Assembly: GCA_032622095.1 (NCBI GenBank)
Contig: CP136068.1
Location: forward strand, 131,941,989 to 132,005,988
Reading direction: 5' to 3'
Length of the DNA: 64,000 nucleotides
DNA from: Siphonodentalium dalli
Taxonomy: Eukaryota; Mollusca; Scaphopoda; Gadilida; Siphonodentaliidae
This document shows, piece after piece, positions 22,611 through 36,500 of this stretch. Below the pieces are notes generated by a model, which worked only from the letters and a program-made list of their open reading frames with translations, was not told where the DNA came from and searched no databases. Both the position numbers and the translations under genes were made by a program. Every line of letters starts with the position of its first letter. The first letter of the stretch is position 1.

Positions 22611-25600
22611 CTGTAATATTATTACCACGTGGATATTGCTTAAACAACTATACCAGACTGGAGATCCGCGAACTCGACTTCCGGTAACGTGAACTAAGTA
22701 CAACGGTCATTCTTTGATATGTTCACGTCGAAGTTGCTGCACAGAATCGGTGAGTATTAAACAAAACAATGCTATGGTCCATATCAGATTAATTAAAAAG
22801 GTGTGAGAATGAACTATCTATGGGAAGAAGTAATCAGTTGCCGAAACAATGTGTTAATCGTGTCAAAGAGATTTATATACCTTAGAGCACACTCCCATTG
22901 TTACAATCGTTCCCTGATTTTTGGTAAAGCACACCAGTTTCCAATGCTGGCGAAGGAATAGTTCAGTGATTATCCCATTGTTAGTCACACGCAACTCATA
23001 ACAGACAAATCGCACGGGCGCTTCAAAGTGGGACCAGTCCGTGTTGTTTCGGACACATCTATTCACATTCAACGGCGATCAGTTCATGTTAATCACGTTG
23101 TTGGGCGTGGCTAACCGCGATTGTGTCCAATCGCGGCCAGCGCACGGATTGTGCGTCATGGTCAAAACATTGCATTACGTGGGATCAATTGTGCTCTAAG
23201 TCGATCAGAGCACGCGAATAGTTTTTTACCAGAATAAATCTAGTCTTCGACTCGATTGATTCTGGTAAAGAATAATTCTTGTGCTCTAACCATTACTTAT
23301 TTCTTGAATAATTTCCATGTTTACGATTTCAATCGTTCGGTGCGACCCTTTCGAATCGTTCTCTGGGTGTATGTTATTTGTCTCCAAATAGGCTACATGT
23401 ACTTATCTGTTGAACCCAGATGTTATAACAAGTTTAAAGGCATGCCTTTTGAAATATAATATTTTTTCTGTGTGTAAGTGTGTCCGCGTATATCATGTAC
23501 AGCAAGAAATAAAACAGGCGCCTCCGTTCGGATCCGCGCTGTATCCGCGCAATGGTATACCAGTGCTATGCTATATAAATTGTGCATATACTTTTTTGTC
23601 CATATATGATAGTATTGAATTCACAGAGATGATATTATTTCAGATTATAGTCTGAGTGTGGTATCATCACATAAGCTTTTAACAATGTATACGATTCTAT
23701 TCGTGGGTTTCATTCTGCACACTTATTTATGCTAAAGGAAGGATGCAGAATAATGCTTCAAAATATCACAAGTTGCTTTTGGCTGTTCATTGGGGAAATA
23801 AAACTATGTGCATAAGACCGTTATCTTCTTGTTCATGCGTTTGTAACACTTCGCTGACCTTAAAAACACAGAACGATTCTTCTATTTCCAGATAGATGGA
23901 TGCCGAACCATATACATGGCGTTATTGTCCGACTAATTTAGATAGCTTACGATCAGCGATCGAGCACACGTGTGATAAGACACAGCGTTGTGTTATTTGC
24001 CTATTCGGGCTTATAGCAAGGAGAAAAAATGTTACAATGGTGATAACTATACTGCTGTGCTGTCGTGTTACAGGTGATATCACATTCGAGCCAAATAATA
24101 CATTACTTGGCGCCTTCGGCGCCGCATAATGCATTTTTGGCTCTCAATGCACTATCACCCCGATTGTAACACTCGACACAGCATATATAGTTATCCCCAG
24201 TCCTACTAAAAACCGATCGCACCCGACCGAACCTCCCACCAGGGGTCCGATCGAGATGGGGCATACACTATCGTGTATAATAGATCCGTATGTACCAAAG
24301 TTCCGAAGTCGATAGCTCGAGTGGAAATGACACTGTTAAGCCCTAATAACTTGTGGTCGGTTCCGTCACGTACACAAAATCCAAAATGCCACCGACCGCA
24401 CCTCACCTGGCTGCATGACCACGTAAATGGACATCATATCATTCAGCGAATACCCCTCTACATCCACGGGCGATCGAACAAGTCGCCAGATGTAGCGGAA
24501 CTGAATAAATTAACATATATATGCTGCTGCCGAATTCGCTATGAATGTACGCAAAAACGCCGAAAATAACACCCGCCGACCGCACCTCCCTCAGAGTCCG
24601 ATCGAGATTGGGCATGCATTATCGTGCAGAATAGAACTGTATGTATCAAAGTTCCAATCCCCAAGTTAGGTGTTAACAGTGCCGTTTCCACTGGAGCTCT
24701 CGACTTGGGAATTGGAACTTTGGTACATACAGGTCAATTCTGCCCCATCTCGCTAGGTCCCCTGGTGGCGGTGAGGTCGGCGGTTGTTATTTTCGGCGTT
24801 TTTGCGTTCATTCATAACGAATTCGGCAGCAGCGTATGGGTCATTATTCACTTCCGCTAGAGCTAGCGACTTGTTCGATCGCTCGTGGGTGCAGATGGGT
24901 ATTCGCTGCATGATACGGAACCGGCCGCAAGTTAGGGGTAAATAGTTCTGTTTCCGCTCGAGTTATCGACTTGGGGATTAGAACTTTGGTACGTACATGT
25001 CTATTATGCACGATAGTGCATGCCTAATCCCGCATGGAACCCTGGGTGAGGCGCGGTCCGGTGACAGGTGCGGTCGGCTTTTAGTATGACCCGTTATCCC
25101 CTAATTTATAACTTGTATTGTTGGGTCAAATTGTGGTCGGTGCCCTTTTTTAATTTTGCGTACCTGACGGACCCGGCCGCAAGATAGGGGTAAACAGTTC
25201 CGTTTCCGCTCGAGCTATCGACTTGGGGATTGAAACTTTGGTACGTACATGTCTATTATGCAAATAGTGCATGGCTAATCCCGCTCGGACCCCTGGGTGA
25301 GGCGCGGTCGCGTGCCGGCTGGTGCGGTCGGCTCTTAGTAGGACCCGTTATCCCATAATTTATAATTTGTATTGTTGGGTAAAATTTTCTCCTTGTTTCA
25401 GGCTTGAATAACATCAAGGCATGGGATATTAAACACCGTGTGATCTAACGAACGTGACATGCATTTGAATTATTATTTTATATATACCTTATACGAGTTA
25501 TGAATGTCATAAAGATATATCTTACCCGAGCCGTCATTCATAATGAATTCGATATTAAACATCTTCTGGATTAAAATGCATGTCGCCTTCTGTACAATAG

Positions 25601-28600
25601 TGTTCGAAACACAAATTAAAATTAATGCCATATAACAACAATAGTCGGTTGATGGCGCACTATAATGCATGCAATATGTTATGGGGTTTCAACTAACATT
25701 TAGCCATCAAATTTCGTCAGCAGGATTTACCTTGCATAACATTACATCGGAAGCTTAAACTATGCGCGTGGTATCGAAAACCGTTGTGCGTGTTTTAAAC
25801 CTTGTTTGAGCCACCGTTGTACGAGTTCATTCCGAGCTTCAACCCTCGAGTTGATCATGTCGGGTTTCCGTCGGTGACCCACTTTCACGCGTAACGCTGG
25901 GCATGTGAATGTGGAAGAGGATGTTTGTATACTGTACAATATGGGTGGCAGTTTTTATCCAGGTCAACAGCTGAGGCGTTATTTCGCTAAAATCCCGATT
26001 CAGAATCTGGATTCAGATTACAGATTGGTCCCCGTACGACTTGGTTCGGCAAAGAACAGACCAGAAATTGGCAGAATCAGTAAACGAACAGACCGTAATC
26101 TCAATCTCGTGGTAATCCGAATCTGGATTCCGATTACGGACTCAAATGTTCGTAATGTAAACAAACTGAGATTTCGCCACCTCGGAGTTTAAAAAACACA
26201 ATAAAACATAAGAATCCGTCTCTTGTGTTCAAATTATTGCAGAATATAAACGATCTATATCAAAGAATTTTAAATGCGGAGACAAATTTGTTTTATTGAA
26301 TGTAAACTGGGAGAATATTACTGAAATTAGCCAAATAATAACGCTATTGATAGTAACGCTGGGGGAGCACTTCGGTTGATGGCGAAGCAAATCATTGTTG
26401 ATTGTCACTTTCATATGTCCATTTCATAATTCCATCCATAAAATACCGCCCGAACGCATGTCGATTTCGAATTCGGCGGATACGTCACCATTGACCGAAT
26501 TCACATGAACCTGCATGGATATGTCTTCTGCTGTGTTCGTTATTATAATGTTTCTTCTTATTCAAGAAATAGTAGGATTATATGATATCGATGGATTATC
26601 AGATACACGTATGTACTATCATATAGTCTTATAGCAATTTCATGTTTAAAATGTTTTGTTTCGTTAAATGCAGTCGTTTTGCACAATAGTCTCTGTATAG
26701 ACAATAGACACGTTCTAGGAACGTGGCTAGAAGTTTCCTCAAATTTCCGGCCAACTGCACCCCCATTGAACCAAACATCAATCTCACAGGTTCGCAGAAT
26801 TCCATTTGCTCCCCTTGGAAATATCCAACCTGACAAACACTAAGATTGGAAAATTACCAACTTTTACTGGTTGAAAAAAATCAAATTAATGTCCAACTAA
26901 TGTTGTGTCATGCATGAAATTTCCGACTGCTGGAATGTACCAAAGTTTAGTTTAGATATATTTATTTCAAATATATGTCAAATTTAGATAACACATGATA
27001 TATAACACATACATTTGTTTATACATACAACGGAATTGGGGGACAAGTGCTGACTCACTTAAGGGTACTCCCTCTCCCATATGTTATTACACTGACAAAA
27101 TAAATAATTAGTAATGACAAAGCAACATGACTACCAAAACAAGTTGAACATATATACAGATCACTGGACACCCCCTCTCCCGAGTTAGTCATAAGTTTGT
27201 ATATGTATTATTTAAAATCGGGTTTGTTTGTTGCGTTTGCTGGCTTGTATGTATCATTATTTGGAACAGGTAGTCAAAATAATCCTGATTTTCCTCACGT
27301 ATGAATGACTGCACAGCTAAGCAATTTGTACCAAAGTTCGGGGTGGGGGTCGAGACACCCAACCAACCCCTGTCGTCACGTCCCTGTTCAACTGACAAGT
27401 TTCGTGTTCTTCACAACATCTTCGGAATTTGATTCAGGAGGCCTAGAGCTGTCACGTTTAGATATGCTTGCCCTCATCAATAAACACACTTTAACTTGAA
27501 AAAAAGATGCGATTAAGTCGGATTGGCAGCAAATTATGTGCCGTGTATATATACACATACACATGTAGAAGAAAAGCATGACTTTCACAACAAACATGAA
27601 CTTTATAAATATAAGATACAAATGATACTTGTGTCAAATATATGAGCCATGTTTGACGCTGGGAGAACATTAAACATAGTTTCGGAGACCACGTGGATTT
27701 CAAAATTTGACCTAGAATCGGGAATTAGACCCGCCCCCGTAATCGGCTTCGGATTCTGAATCCGGATTTAAGCGAAATAACGACTCAAGCGACTGTGCAC
27801 ATGTGGAGTTCCATTGAACCAGAAAATGTACACGAGAAGAGGAATATTTTTCATTTATATACAATATACAATTATAGCCCATATACAAACAAATTTTATT
27901 GCACCCTGGTGTTTTGACGATCATGCAATAGAACCGTTATAAATATGCACAGTGAACTCGGAAAATATTTTAATTATGGCACATTTCATGGGTATATATC
28001 ATAAATATTACAATTGGCGTCCGTCGTGTTTAACCGTTGTTATAATTTTCAACCGTAGGTCGAGTTCACGGATTTCCAGTATGTATACATGCATCCATAA
28101 ACTAGATTATGCTGGACTATTGGGAGTGTGGATGGATAATGTGAAACCGTCGGAGTAATTAGAGATGGATTGTGAAATATAATTTGTGAAAGCTTTAAAG
28201 TTCATGTCGCATTCAAATGTCTGCATGGAACATTCAGTGTACATTTCAGTTGGAAACTTGTTGAGAGTAATTATATGCCCGATGGGGAGTGGAATTATTA
28301 GCAAATGATTTCAGTGGCAAAATATGTCATGTGTTCCACAGAACAATAGAACGAAGCGCTGGAATCATTCATATTCGATGTATCCTTGTTTGTATATATA
28401 GAGCTCGCACTCAAAAGGCCCCGAGTGAGTGTTTGTTTGTTTTTTTCGTTCGTTTTCTCGCAGTAAAATTATCTTCGACTAGATAACTTCGATTTATCTA
28501 TAAGTTTTTGTTTCTTTTTTATATATAAATTTTACAGATTTCGAAGAAGGTAGCCTTATTTGTAAGACGAATGGCTGAATCGTGGGTATTTTCTAACATG

Positions 28601-30188
28601 TAAATATAACCTACCGGCTCCCTTGGACAACAGGTAGTCGTAAAATATCGTCAAGTTTGTTGTGTCGTCAACTCGGGCCAAATGGATATTTGTTTTATCT
28701 TTTGAGCTGCAAACTTCCTCAGATTTGGTCCAATGTTGAGACCTTGTCATATACTCGATATCATATTGCGTTTCGAAATTTACTGGTACATCTGAAAATA
28801 TTAAGGAGTCGCATAATTTGTTTCACGATTGGTAGTGATGATATTATTTAAAACTAACTCTGCATGAAATAAACCTACACATTTTCACTAAATTGCGAGA
28901 TCGGAACTCAATGGCGTGTTGACAATTGTCCCACGCATATCGAAACAGGATAAATGTTATAATACGGAATGTTTTTTGAAGGGCCGCAGTAAACTGATAC
29001 CTAAATGATGAAATATTTCATTGCTAGTAGGCTCAGTTAACACGACAAATGAGAAACTATCCCAGTTTTTCCCAGTTGCAAACAGAAAGAACTGATAAGA
29101 AGAAATGAGTGGAAAATAATAAAATATTTTCACTCCTGGTAGCCATTTTGGCAGCCATCTTAGGTAGGGAGTTCTCAGTTTTTCATATCAAGCCATCATA
29201 ATGTTATAGCATCACAGAGATATAGACATTTGTATATATTTTACAAAAGTATCTCCCTAAAAGTATGATCAATCTCAGTCTGTCTCTTTTGACTAACGCG
29301 GGCATGTTGGACGCCATCTTGGATCCTGGATTTTCCCCAAAGCGGATTTTATCGGATTTTGGATATATTATTCCTGGGATCTTCCCGCGTCGAATGAAAC
29401 CAAAAGCGCTTCTTTACCAATTTCTTGGTAATTGAGGGATAGTGGATTGGTAAACCCATGGCACACACGATCGTGTAAAACATTATGTTAATACGGGGAG
29501 TAAACTCAAGCCATTCACTGACTAGTGACTATACAATAACTCAAATGAGTATATTGGGACTAGTATGCATATAATATAACATTTATTTGATACATTTGCT
29601 TGAATACTGTACAAAAATTACTCACCAACGACAACTTGTATTTTCGCATTCCGACTAATTTTCCATCTTTAACATTACTTCGTACTCAACAGACTTTCAA
29701 ATAATGGAAAAATGGTTACCGTATTCTACGACTCCGAGACTATAGAAATCAACAACAACATTTGAGGCCAGTATCCCTTTAATGGGTGCCAAATATCTGA
29801 CTGGAAAAAATTGCGGTCTCGATATATTGGGTCCATAAGATGGAAAGTTTTCATATAAAAACCTAAAAAAAAGTCCCCCCCCCCTTATAATCTCGAGGAT
29901 ATCTTTAGATATGTTAGTCAGAAAGCGACGAAACTTTGGAAAGATAATCACGTATATGTTAACAACAATGCTAAGGTGAGTGGCTACGCCCTTGAATGAT
30001 TGACACCAATTGAATGGGTCGACTTTCAAAAAAAATATCAAAATCACTGGGCTAATTTAAGATTGACATTGGTCATGTTCATACGTCAGAATTATCGGTT
30101 AATGAGAGGTAAACATTCATTTCGTTGTTGGATTTGTATACCTTGGACAAAGGGGATTGTTGTTGTTGTTGTTTTAGACAACGTTGTT

Positions 30189-30238
<50 letters not shown>

Positions 30239-33200
30239 TGTTGTTGCTGCTGCTGTTCCTCACTCATATAAGCACTCAGGGAAGTTAACATTCTCAAAGC
30301 ATCAATCTTATGATACTGATCGTACGTGAGAAATGTCCTGACAATCCGCCTCTATATATATATATTTATTGTGGACCTCCAGTTTGGAGAAGAATATGTA
30401 TAGTTCATGTAAATATAACAACAATATACAAAGTCGTGGGTTGATAATGTGATTATTGTCCTCGAATCACTTGGCACAAGATGAACAGAAATGTAGCAGT
30501 GTCGATAATTATTTTGTCCATGTGTTGTTCTATTTCCACCGGGTACTGCATGACGTCGGTGCCGAGTAGAAATGCACAAAGTTCTATATCGCTTAACGAG
30601 TCTATATACAAAAAGGCGGCAACGCCGTATTGGTCAGTTATGCAATCCAGATAGTCGTTCCTCAGGACGACAGAACAGGGTGAATTACAGTGGCGGATTG
30701 CGTGTATTAACTCACAGTTATATGTATTTATACATGCACAACATGTCAAATTGTTACTGTATGTTGTCTTGTTTAGCAATAAGGCAAGATTTCGCAGTTG
30801 TTTATTATATCGTGGGTAATCTCGCAGGATTCTCCAAATGTTCCAACATGATGCTGGGTCTCCGTGCACAATTTTAAACACATCGAGGTTTCTATCGACG
30901 GACACAGATCGGCACCATTCTCGATGATAGTTCTGTCTGACTGCTGTCTGCACAAGATTTTTCCAAGAAGATTTCGTTGGGAATATTCCAGTTTTCACGT
31001 ATGTTGTTAGGACATGATACAGGTCATAGAGATTTAATATTTCAATGATATCCGGGACGAATCCAGTTGTTTGACGAGCGAAAAGGGTGAGCTGGAAAAA
31101 TTTCTGGAGAAAGATCGTAAGAGGTACCTGGTGTCCTTGAGGCAGATGGATCAGTTCGGAGAGAAAATTTAGTTTGTTGATGTGTATCTCCGTCTCAAGC
31201 GGTATTAACCCAAGGAGACTCATCGCAACGTTAGTCGGGGTCCGAGTCGGGAGCGTTTGGATGTGTTTGACACATAAACGGTATGCCTTTTCCATTGAAT
31301 ACATGACAGTGTTGTTTGTGATATTCAGAAACTGACAACCATATAGAGCTTTTGGCAGCACGATTGATCCTAACAGATTTGCCATTGTCAGTGGTGTGCA
31401 CGATTTGAGCAAACCTCTTCCAGCGATACTAAAGTACGATTTTCGTAACTTTTCCGAAAGAATTGAGCTCCGTGTTGTATCAGCTTGAAATTTGCACTGT
31501 TTGATTCCAAGATGAACACAGTTGTTGGATTCTGGAAGCGGTTGATCACCAAGAAACCATTGTCTATCGTTGAGTTTATCTTGACGTTTTGTCTCGTTAA
31601 ATACAACAATTGTGCTTTTCGTCGTTGAGAAATTAAATCTCCACTGTCGACTGTATCTGTAACAGATGTCGATGAGGCTATCAAGACCCGATTTCGTGAG
31701 TGATATCAGAGCAATATCGTCGGCCGCAGACGGCGAAGTACACGGAATTTCAGAGATGTGTAGGCCATTTCTGGATTTGGTCAAAGTTTCCAGCAAATCA
31801 TTTATATACAGAAGATAAAAAAAGGGAGAAGTCACTGCCCCTTGTCTTGTTCCTTGTAGAACGTCGAATGGTTCAGAAAGAGATCCGTTATATAGCACAT
31901 GGCTTTTACAATATTGGTGCATATTTGTCACAAGTCGCAGAATTTTTCCATTGAAACCCATGTCATGAAGTTTTATCAGAAGGCCCTCGTGCCATACACG
32001 ATCAAAGGCCTTCTGCGAATCCAAGAAGCACACATATGCTCGGGCATCAAGGTCATGGAGATACGAGATAGACTCTTGGAGAACGAATGAAGTCATGAGG
32101 CAGTTCACACCTTTTTGAAAACCATGTTGTAATTTATTAGGGAAATTTGGAAAGTGACCGTCCGTGAGGAACCTGTTAAGCAGGATGCCTTCGAATACTT
32201 TGTACATAACTGGAAGCAGAGTGATAGCTCGATAGCTGTCAGGAATGGCGTGTGGTTTTGGAGATCCCTTGTAGAGGGGTACGATGATACCAGTTTTTAA
32301 GCAAGGAGGTATCCACTCCAAGTCAATCATGCCGTTGTAGAGATGACAAAGAGCCGCTTTAAGACGTTCGCTCCCATTAATAATATGCTCATTCACCACA
32401 TTATCTATTCCGCTTGATTTATGGCGTTTAAGGTTCTTTAAAACTAAGTTGAGTTCTGGGATAGTTATCCGTTCACAGAATATAGTGTCAGTATAGTTTG
32501 TATGTGATACGTCGAGGAGCTGTTCGAGGCGCGTTCGTACGACGACGTCGAATTCAGGATCACTATGCGCATTCGGAGTGTACAGGTTCTTGAAGTAGGA
32601 TCCCCATGCTGACAGAATTTTAACTGGATCACGAAGTGTGATGTCGTCGAACTTCATAACCGAACATAGACCATTCGGGCGTGATCCCTGGTCTGCTGAC
32701 TTCAGAGTTCGCCAAAACTGTGAACTATTTGTCCTAGCACAAAGTTCAAGTTGATCAAGCGAGTCACGTTCTGTCTTCCGCATACACGAGCGTAACGTTT
32801 GTCGGAATTTTCGCTTGGCATGTTTGTACTCAGTCTGGGATACCGCATCACAAGCATGTGGCCTGCCGTCACAAATCCAATCTCTGCGTCTCTCTTTCAG
32901 TAACTGATGCAGTGTACTTGAATACTGTACAAAAATTACTCACCAACGACAACTTGTATTTTCGCATTCCGACTAATTTTCCATCTTTAACATTACTTCG
33001 TACTCAACAGACTTTCAAATAATGGAAAAATGGTTACCGTATTCTACGACTCCGAGACTATAGAAATCAACAACAACATTTGAGGCCAGTATCCCTTTAA
33101 TGGGTGCCAAATATCTGACTGGAAAAAATTGCGGTCTCGATATATTGGGTCCATAAGATGGAAAGTTTTCATATAAAAACCTAAAAAAAAGTCCCCCCCC

Positions 33201-33522
33201 CTTATAATCTCGAGGATATCTTTAGATATGTTAGTCAGAAAGCGACGAAACTTTGGAAAGATAATCACGTATATGTTAACAACAATGCTAAGGTGAGTGG
33301 CTACGCCCTTGAATGATTGACACCAATTGAATGGGTCGACTTTCAAAAAAAATATCAAAATCACTGGGCTAATTAAGAGGTGACATCCATTTAAGATTGA
33401 CATTGGTCATGTTCATACGTCAGAATTATCGGTTAATGAGAGGTAAACATTCATTTCGTTGTTGGATTTGTATACCTTGGACAAAGGGGATTGTTGTTGT
33501 TGTTGTTTTAGACAACGTTGTT

Positions 33523-33560
<38 letters not shown>

Positions 33561-36500
33561 TGTTGTTGCTGCTGCTGTTCCTCACTCATATAAGCACTCA
33601 GGGAAGTTAACATTCTCAAAGCATCAATCTTATGATACTGATCGTACGTGAGAAATGTCCTGACAATCCGCCTCTGTATTATTGAGATACAATGCAATAT
33701 ATGTCGGGGGAACTTACTTATTTTGAGATGGCTACATATAAATAGTGATTTCTCCGGACAGCTCTAAGTTTTAACTCACATGCAGTTGTTGCCTGCATTG
33801 TTGTTATTGGTGTTGTCGTTGTTGGCGTTGTGGTGGTTTGTGTTGTCGTAGTTGTAGTTGTAGTACTAGCAGTAGTTGTCGTTGTGGTAGTTGTAGTGTT
33901 GGTAGTTGTTGTCGTTGTTGTAGTTGTAGTGCTAGTAGTTGTTGTAGTGCTAGTAGTTGTTGTAGTGCTAGTAGTAGTTGTCGTGGTGGTAGTAGTTGTT
34001 GTTGTAGTTGTTGTTCTAGCAGTTGTTATTGTTGCTGCTGCTGTTGGATTTGGAGTTGTGATTCTTGGAGCATCTGCATCTGTGGGTGCATCAAATGACA
34101 GAATATAGGAATAGCTAATTAACATCTGTAAACATCCTACCGCCGATAATAGATTACCAAATAGATTAAACCAATTGAGCAACCGCGAAATGAAGAACCG
34201 GTTTGAACATTGTTATATATATAACTAGCAGGTGACCCGAATTCGTCCGGGATGTGACCTTTAATTGACAATTTTGAAGGTCAAGGTCAGTTCGGAGTCA
34301 CTATTTGACAAAATTACCCGTAGGTATCAAATTTCGTCGAAATCCGTCCAGCAGTTTTCCCGGCCATAGCTATATAACAGACAAACAAACAGACAGAAGT
34401 CCCAAAATATATATTAGATCATTTGTGGGTACCCGTTTCAAGGTGAAGGTCACCTCGGCCGGAAAGACTGACCGGGTGAATATCTCCCCCATTCCCAGGA
34501 ACCCCTAATTACGAACACTCACACAACACGCTCATGTCTGTACACAGACACAACACGCTCATGTCTGGACACATACACGCTCTTTATCAACGACACTGTG
34601 GATACGAACGCTCCTTAACTACCACGCGATTAACCCACGAATTCCCATTGCGATGGCGGGGAATTGGAGAATGAGTGCTCTGACGTTCTCAGAAGCGGTC
34701 CGATAACCATTCCCGTGGCTTTTTATTACCCTTAGATAGCAAATTTGGGCTAAATCCGTCCGGCAGTTTTCACGGCCATATATAGCTAACAGACAGACAG
34801 ACAAACAGAAGTCCCAAAATATATATTAGATGTCAGAATATATGAGGCCCTGGCAATTTCCAGAATTTCGCACATGCATGGACGTGGCTAGATGGTCTCC
34901 TCCGTTGCGGGAGGGGGATGTCCACCTTGCAATTCCCAACTACACCCCCATGAACCAGACTAAACTCGCAAGTTTGCGTAATTCTATTTGCACCGCCCCC
35001 GAAGTTCCATATGAAGTTTGGTGACGATCAGATGAGAGATGTGGTCTGTAGGGGGTGCCGAAGGATTCAGTCATACAAAGAATAAATTCCAAGATGGCCG
35101 CTAACAGAATAGGAGGCAGCCATCTATAGAGGTCGCTCAGGAGATCCGTATGAAGTTTGGAGATGATCGGATGAGGGTGTGGTCTGTACGGCGTGCCAAA
35201 GGATTTAGTCATGCAAAGAGTAAAATCCAAGTTTTTCATCGAAAATCGTTCAAATTCGATAGCTCCCATCTACAAGTGATCACAATCGTGTCTGCAAAAT
35301 TAAAAATTGATCCGGCCATAAATCCGAGATACTATTGTACACTAACCTGATACTTACTGTATGTCTACATATTTGGAATTATAAAATATGTTTACACTAA
35401 AGTAATTCCCACAACGTCTACATACATTGTCTAAAACTGTTCAGGTGGTAATGAATAGCTAACATTTTCACGAGAATTACAAGGTAAACTGGAATACTGC
35501 AAATGAGAGATACCTGACAGATATAGTAATGCCCTAAATAATCGACTCCTTAAATACAGCAGAATTTTGGGTAATTTTTCAGGATTTAGTCGGAAATATG
35601 GCTTGTTGCCATTCATCAGAAAGCTCTCACTGAAAATGTTGGGAGAAGGAAATATTCAAAGTTTGGTTATAAAACGATATTTTTTATTTGGAAACTCAAA
35701 CCATCGCCACAATCTTAACCTATATTCGATCTTAAATGTCTAACTGCCGTTGCATCATGCATGACAATTTCAACTCTTGAGAATGGACCCTGTCGCCAAG
35801 TACCCGCTTAAGACAGCCGTCCTTGACTTGGACAAAAAGCGAAAAAACTGGTACAATTGCCAGGAAGTCGCCACTATGACAACAGCCAATCGAAATGTCT
35901 GTAAGTTGTCGTGTTTACCTTACCCTTATCGCGCGATGGAGAGCCCAAACACAATAAACGGTGACAGCACGGCTGTTCGATAACATATATTTGATGTCAG
36001 CATCAAGTTTCTTTTCACTTCAAGGTTCCAGCAAACAGTAGCAGAATGAAAAGAAAATTTGACAGAGGGCACAAAAGAATCCCGATATCAGTTCGTTTTG
36101 CAACATCTTTAATTATCAGTAAATATGCAAGAGATAATTCAGAACAATATGTCAACATCAAAAATACATCACAATACATTGTTATACCAATGCAGGCTTC
36201 GGCGGCACGTGTATATGCTGGATACATTGTTAAAGGTACTCAATCCGATCAGACGCTCCTAATTTACTATTTCTTTGGCTTCGGGAGTAAACAATATTTG
36301 ATTCGAGTCGAGGAACCACCCATCAAAGCTCAGAGTGATCAGATATCGATTTTTGAAATTTGTTATTTCTCGAGATGTGTAATAATATGCGGCCCAGCAA
36401 AACCTGGTCAAACGGAGGGTCTCGGACAAAATTGCGAATAAAGATGGATAACTCTAAAATCAATTGGCAATACGGTCAAATTTCGTGAGTTTAGCATTAT

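Noticed and set aside
26558-26836. 92-codon minus frame with possible secreted look
   Set aside because: It shares a stretch with the repeat at 34865-35010, so it is repeat-derived. No signal peptide or splice support.
30079-30297. Arg- and Gln-run proteins over the GTC arrays (also 33413-33697)
   Set aside because: Direct translation of a microsatellite, present in both LINE-flanking repeats, with no splice or domain support.
33838-34098. Cys/Ser-rich and Val-rich frames on the plus strand
   Set aside because: They are other frames of the trinucleotide array that encodes the Thr-rich lectin exon. Splice sites and phase support only the minus-strand Thr frame.
36046-36441. 131-codon plus frame
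   Set aside because: Its second half is the family D element; the first half has no domain or splice evidence.
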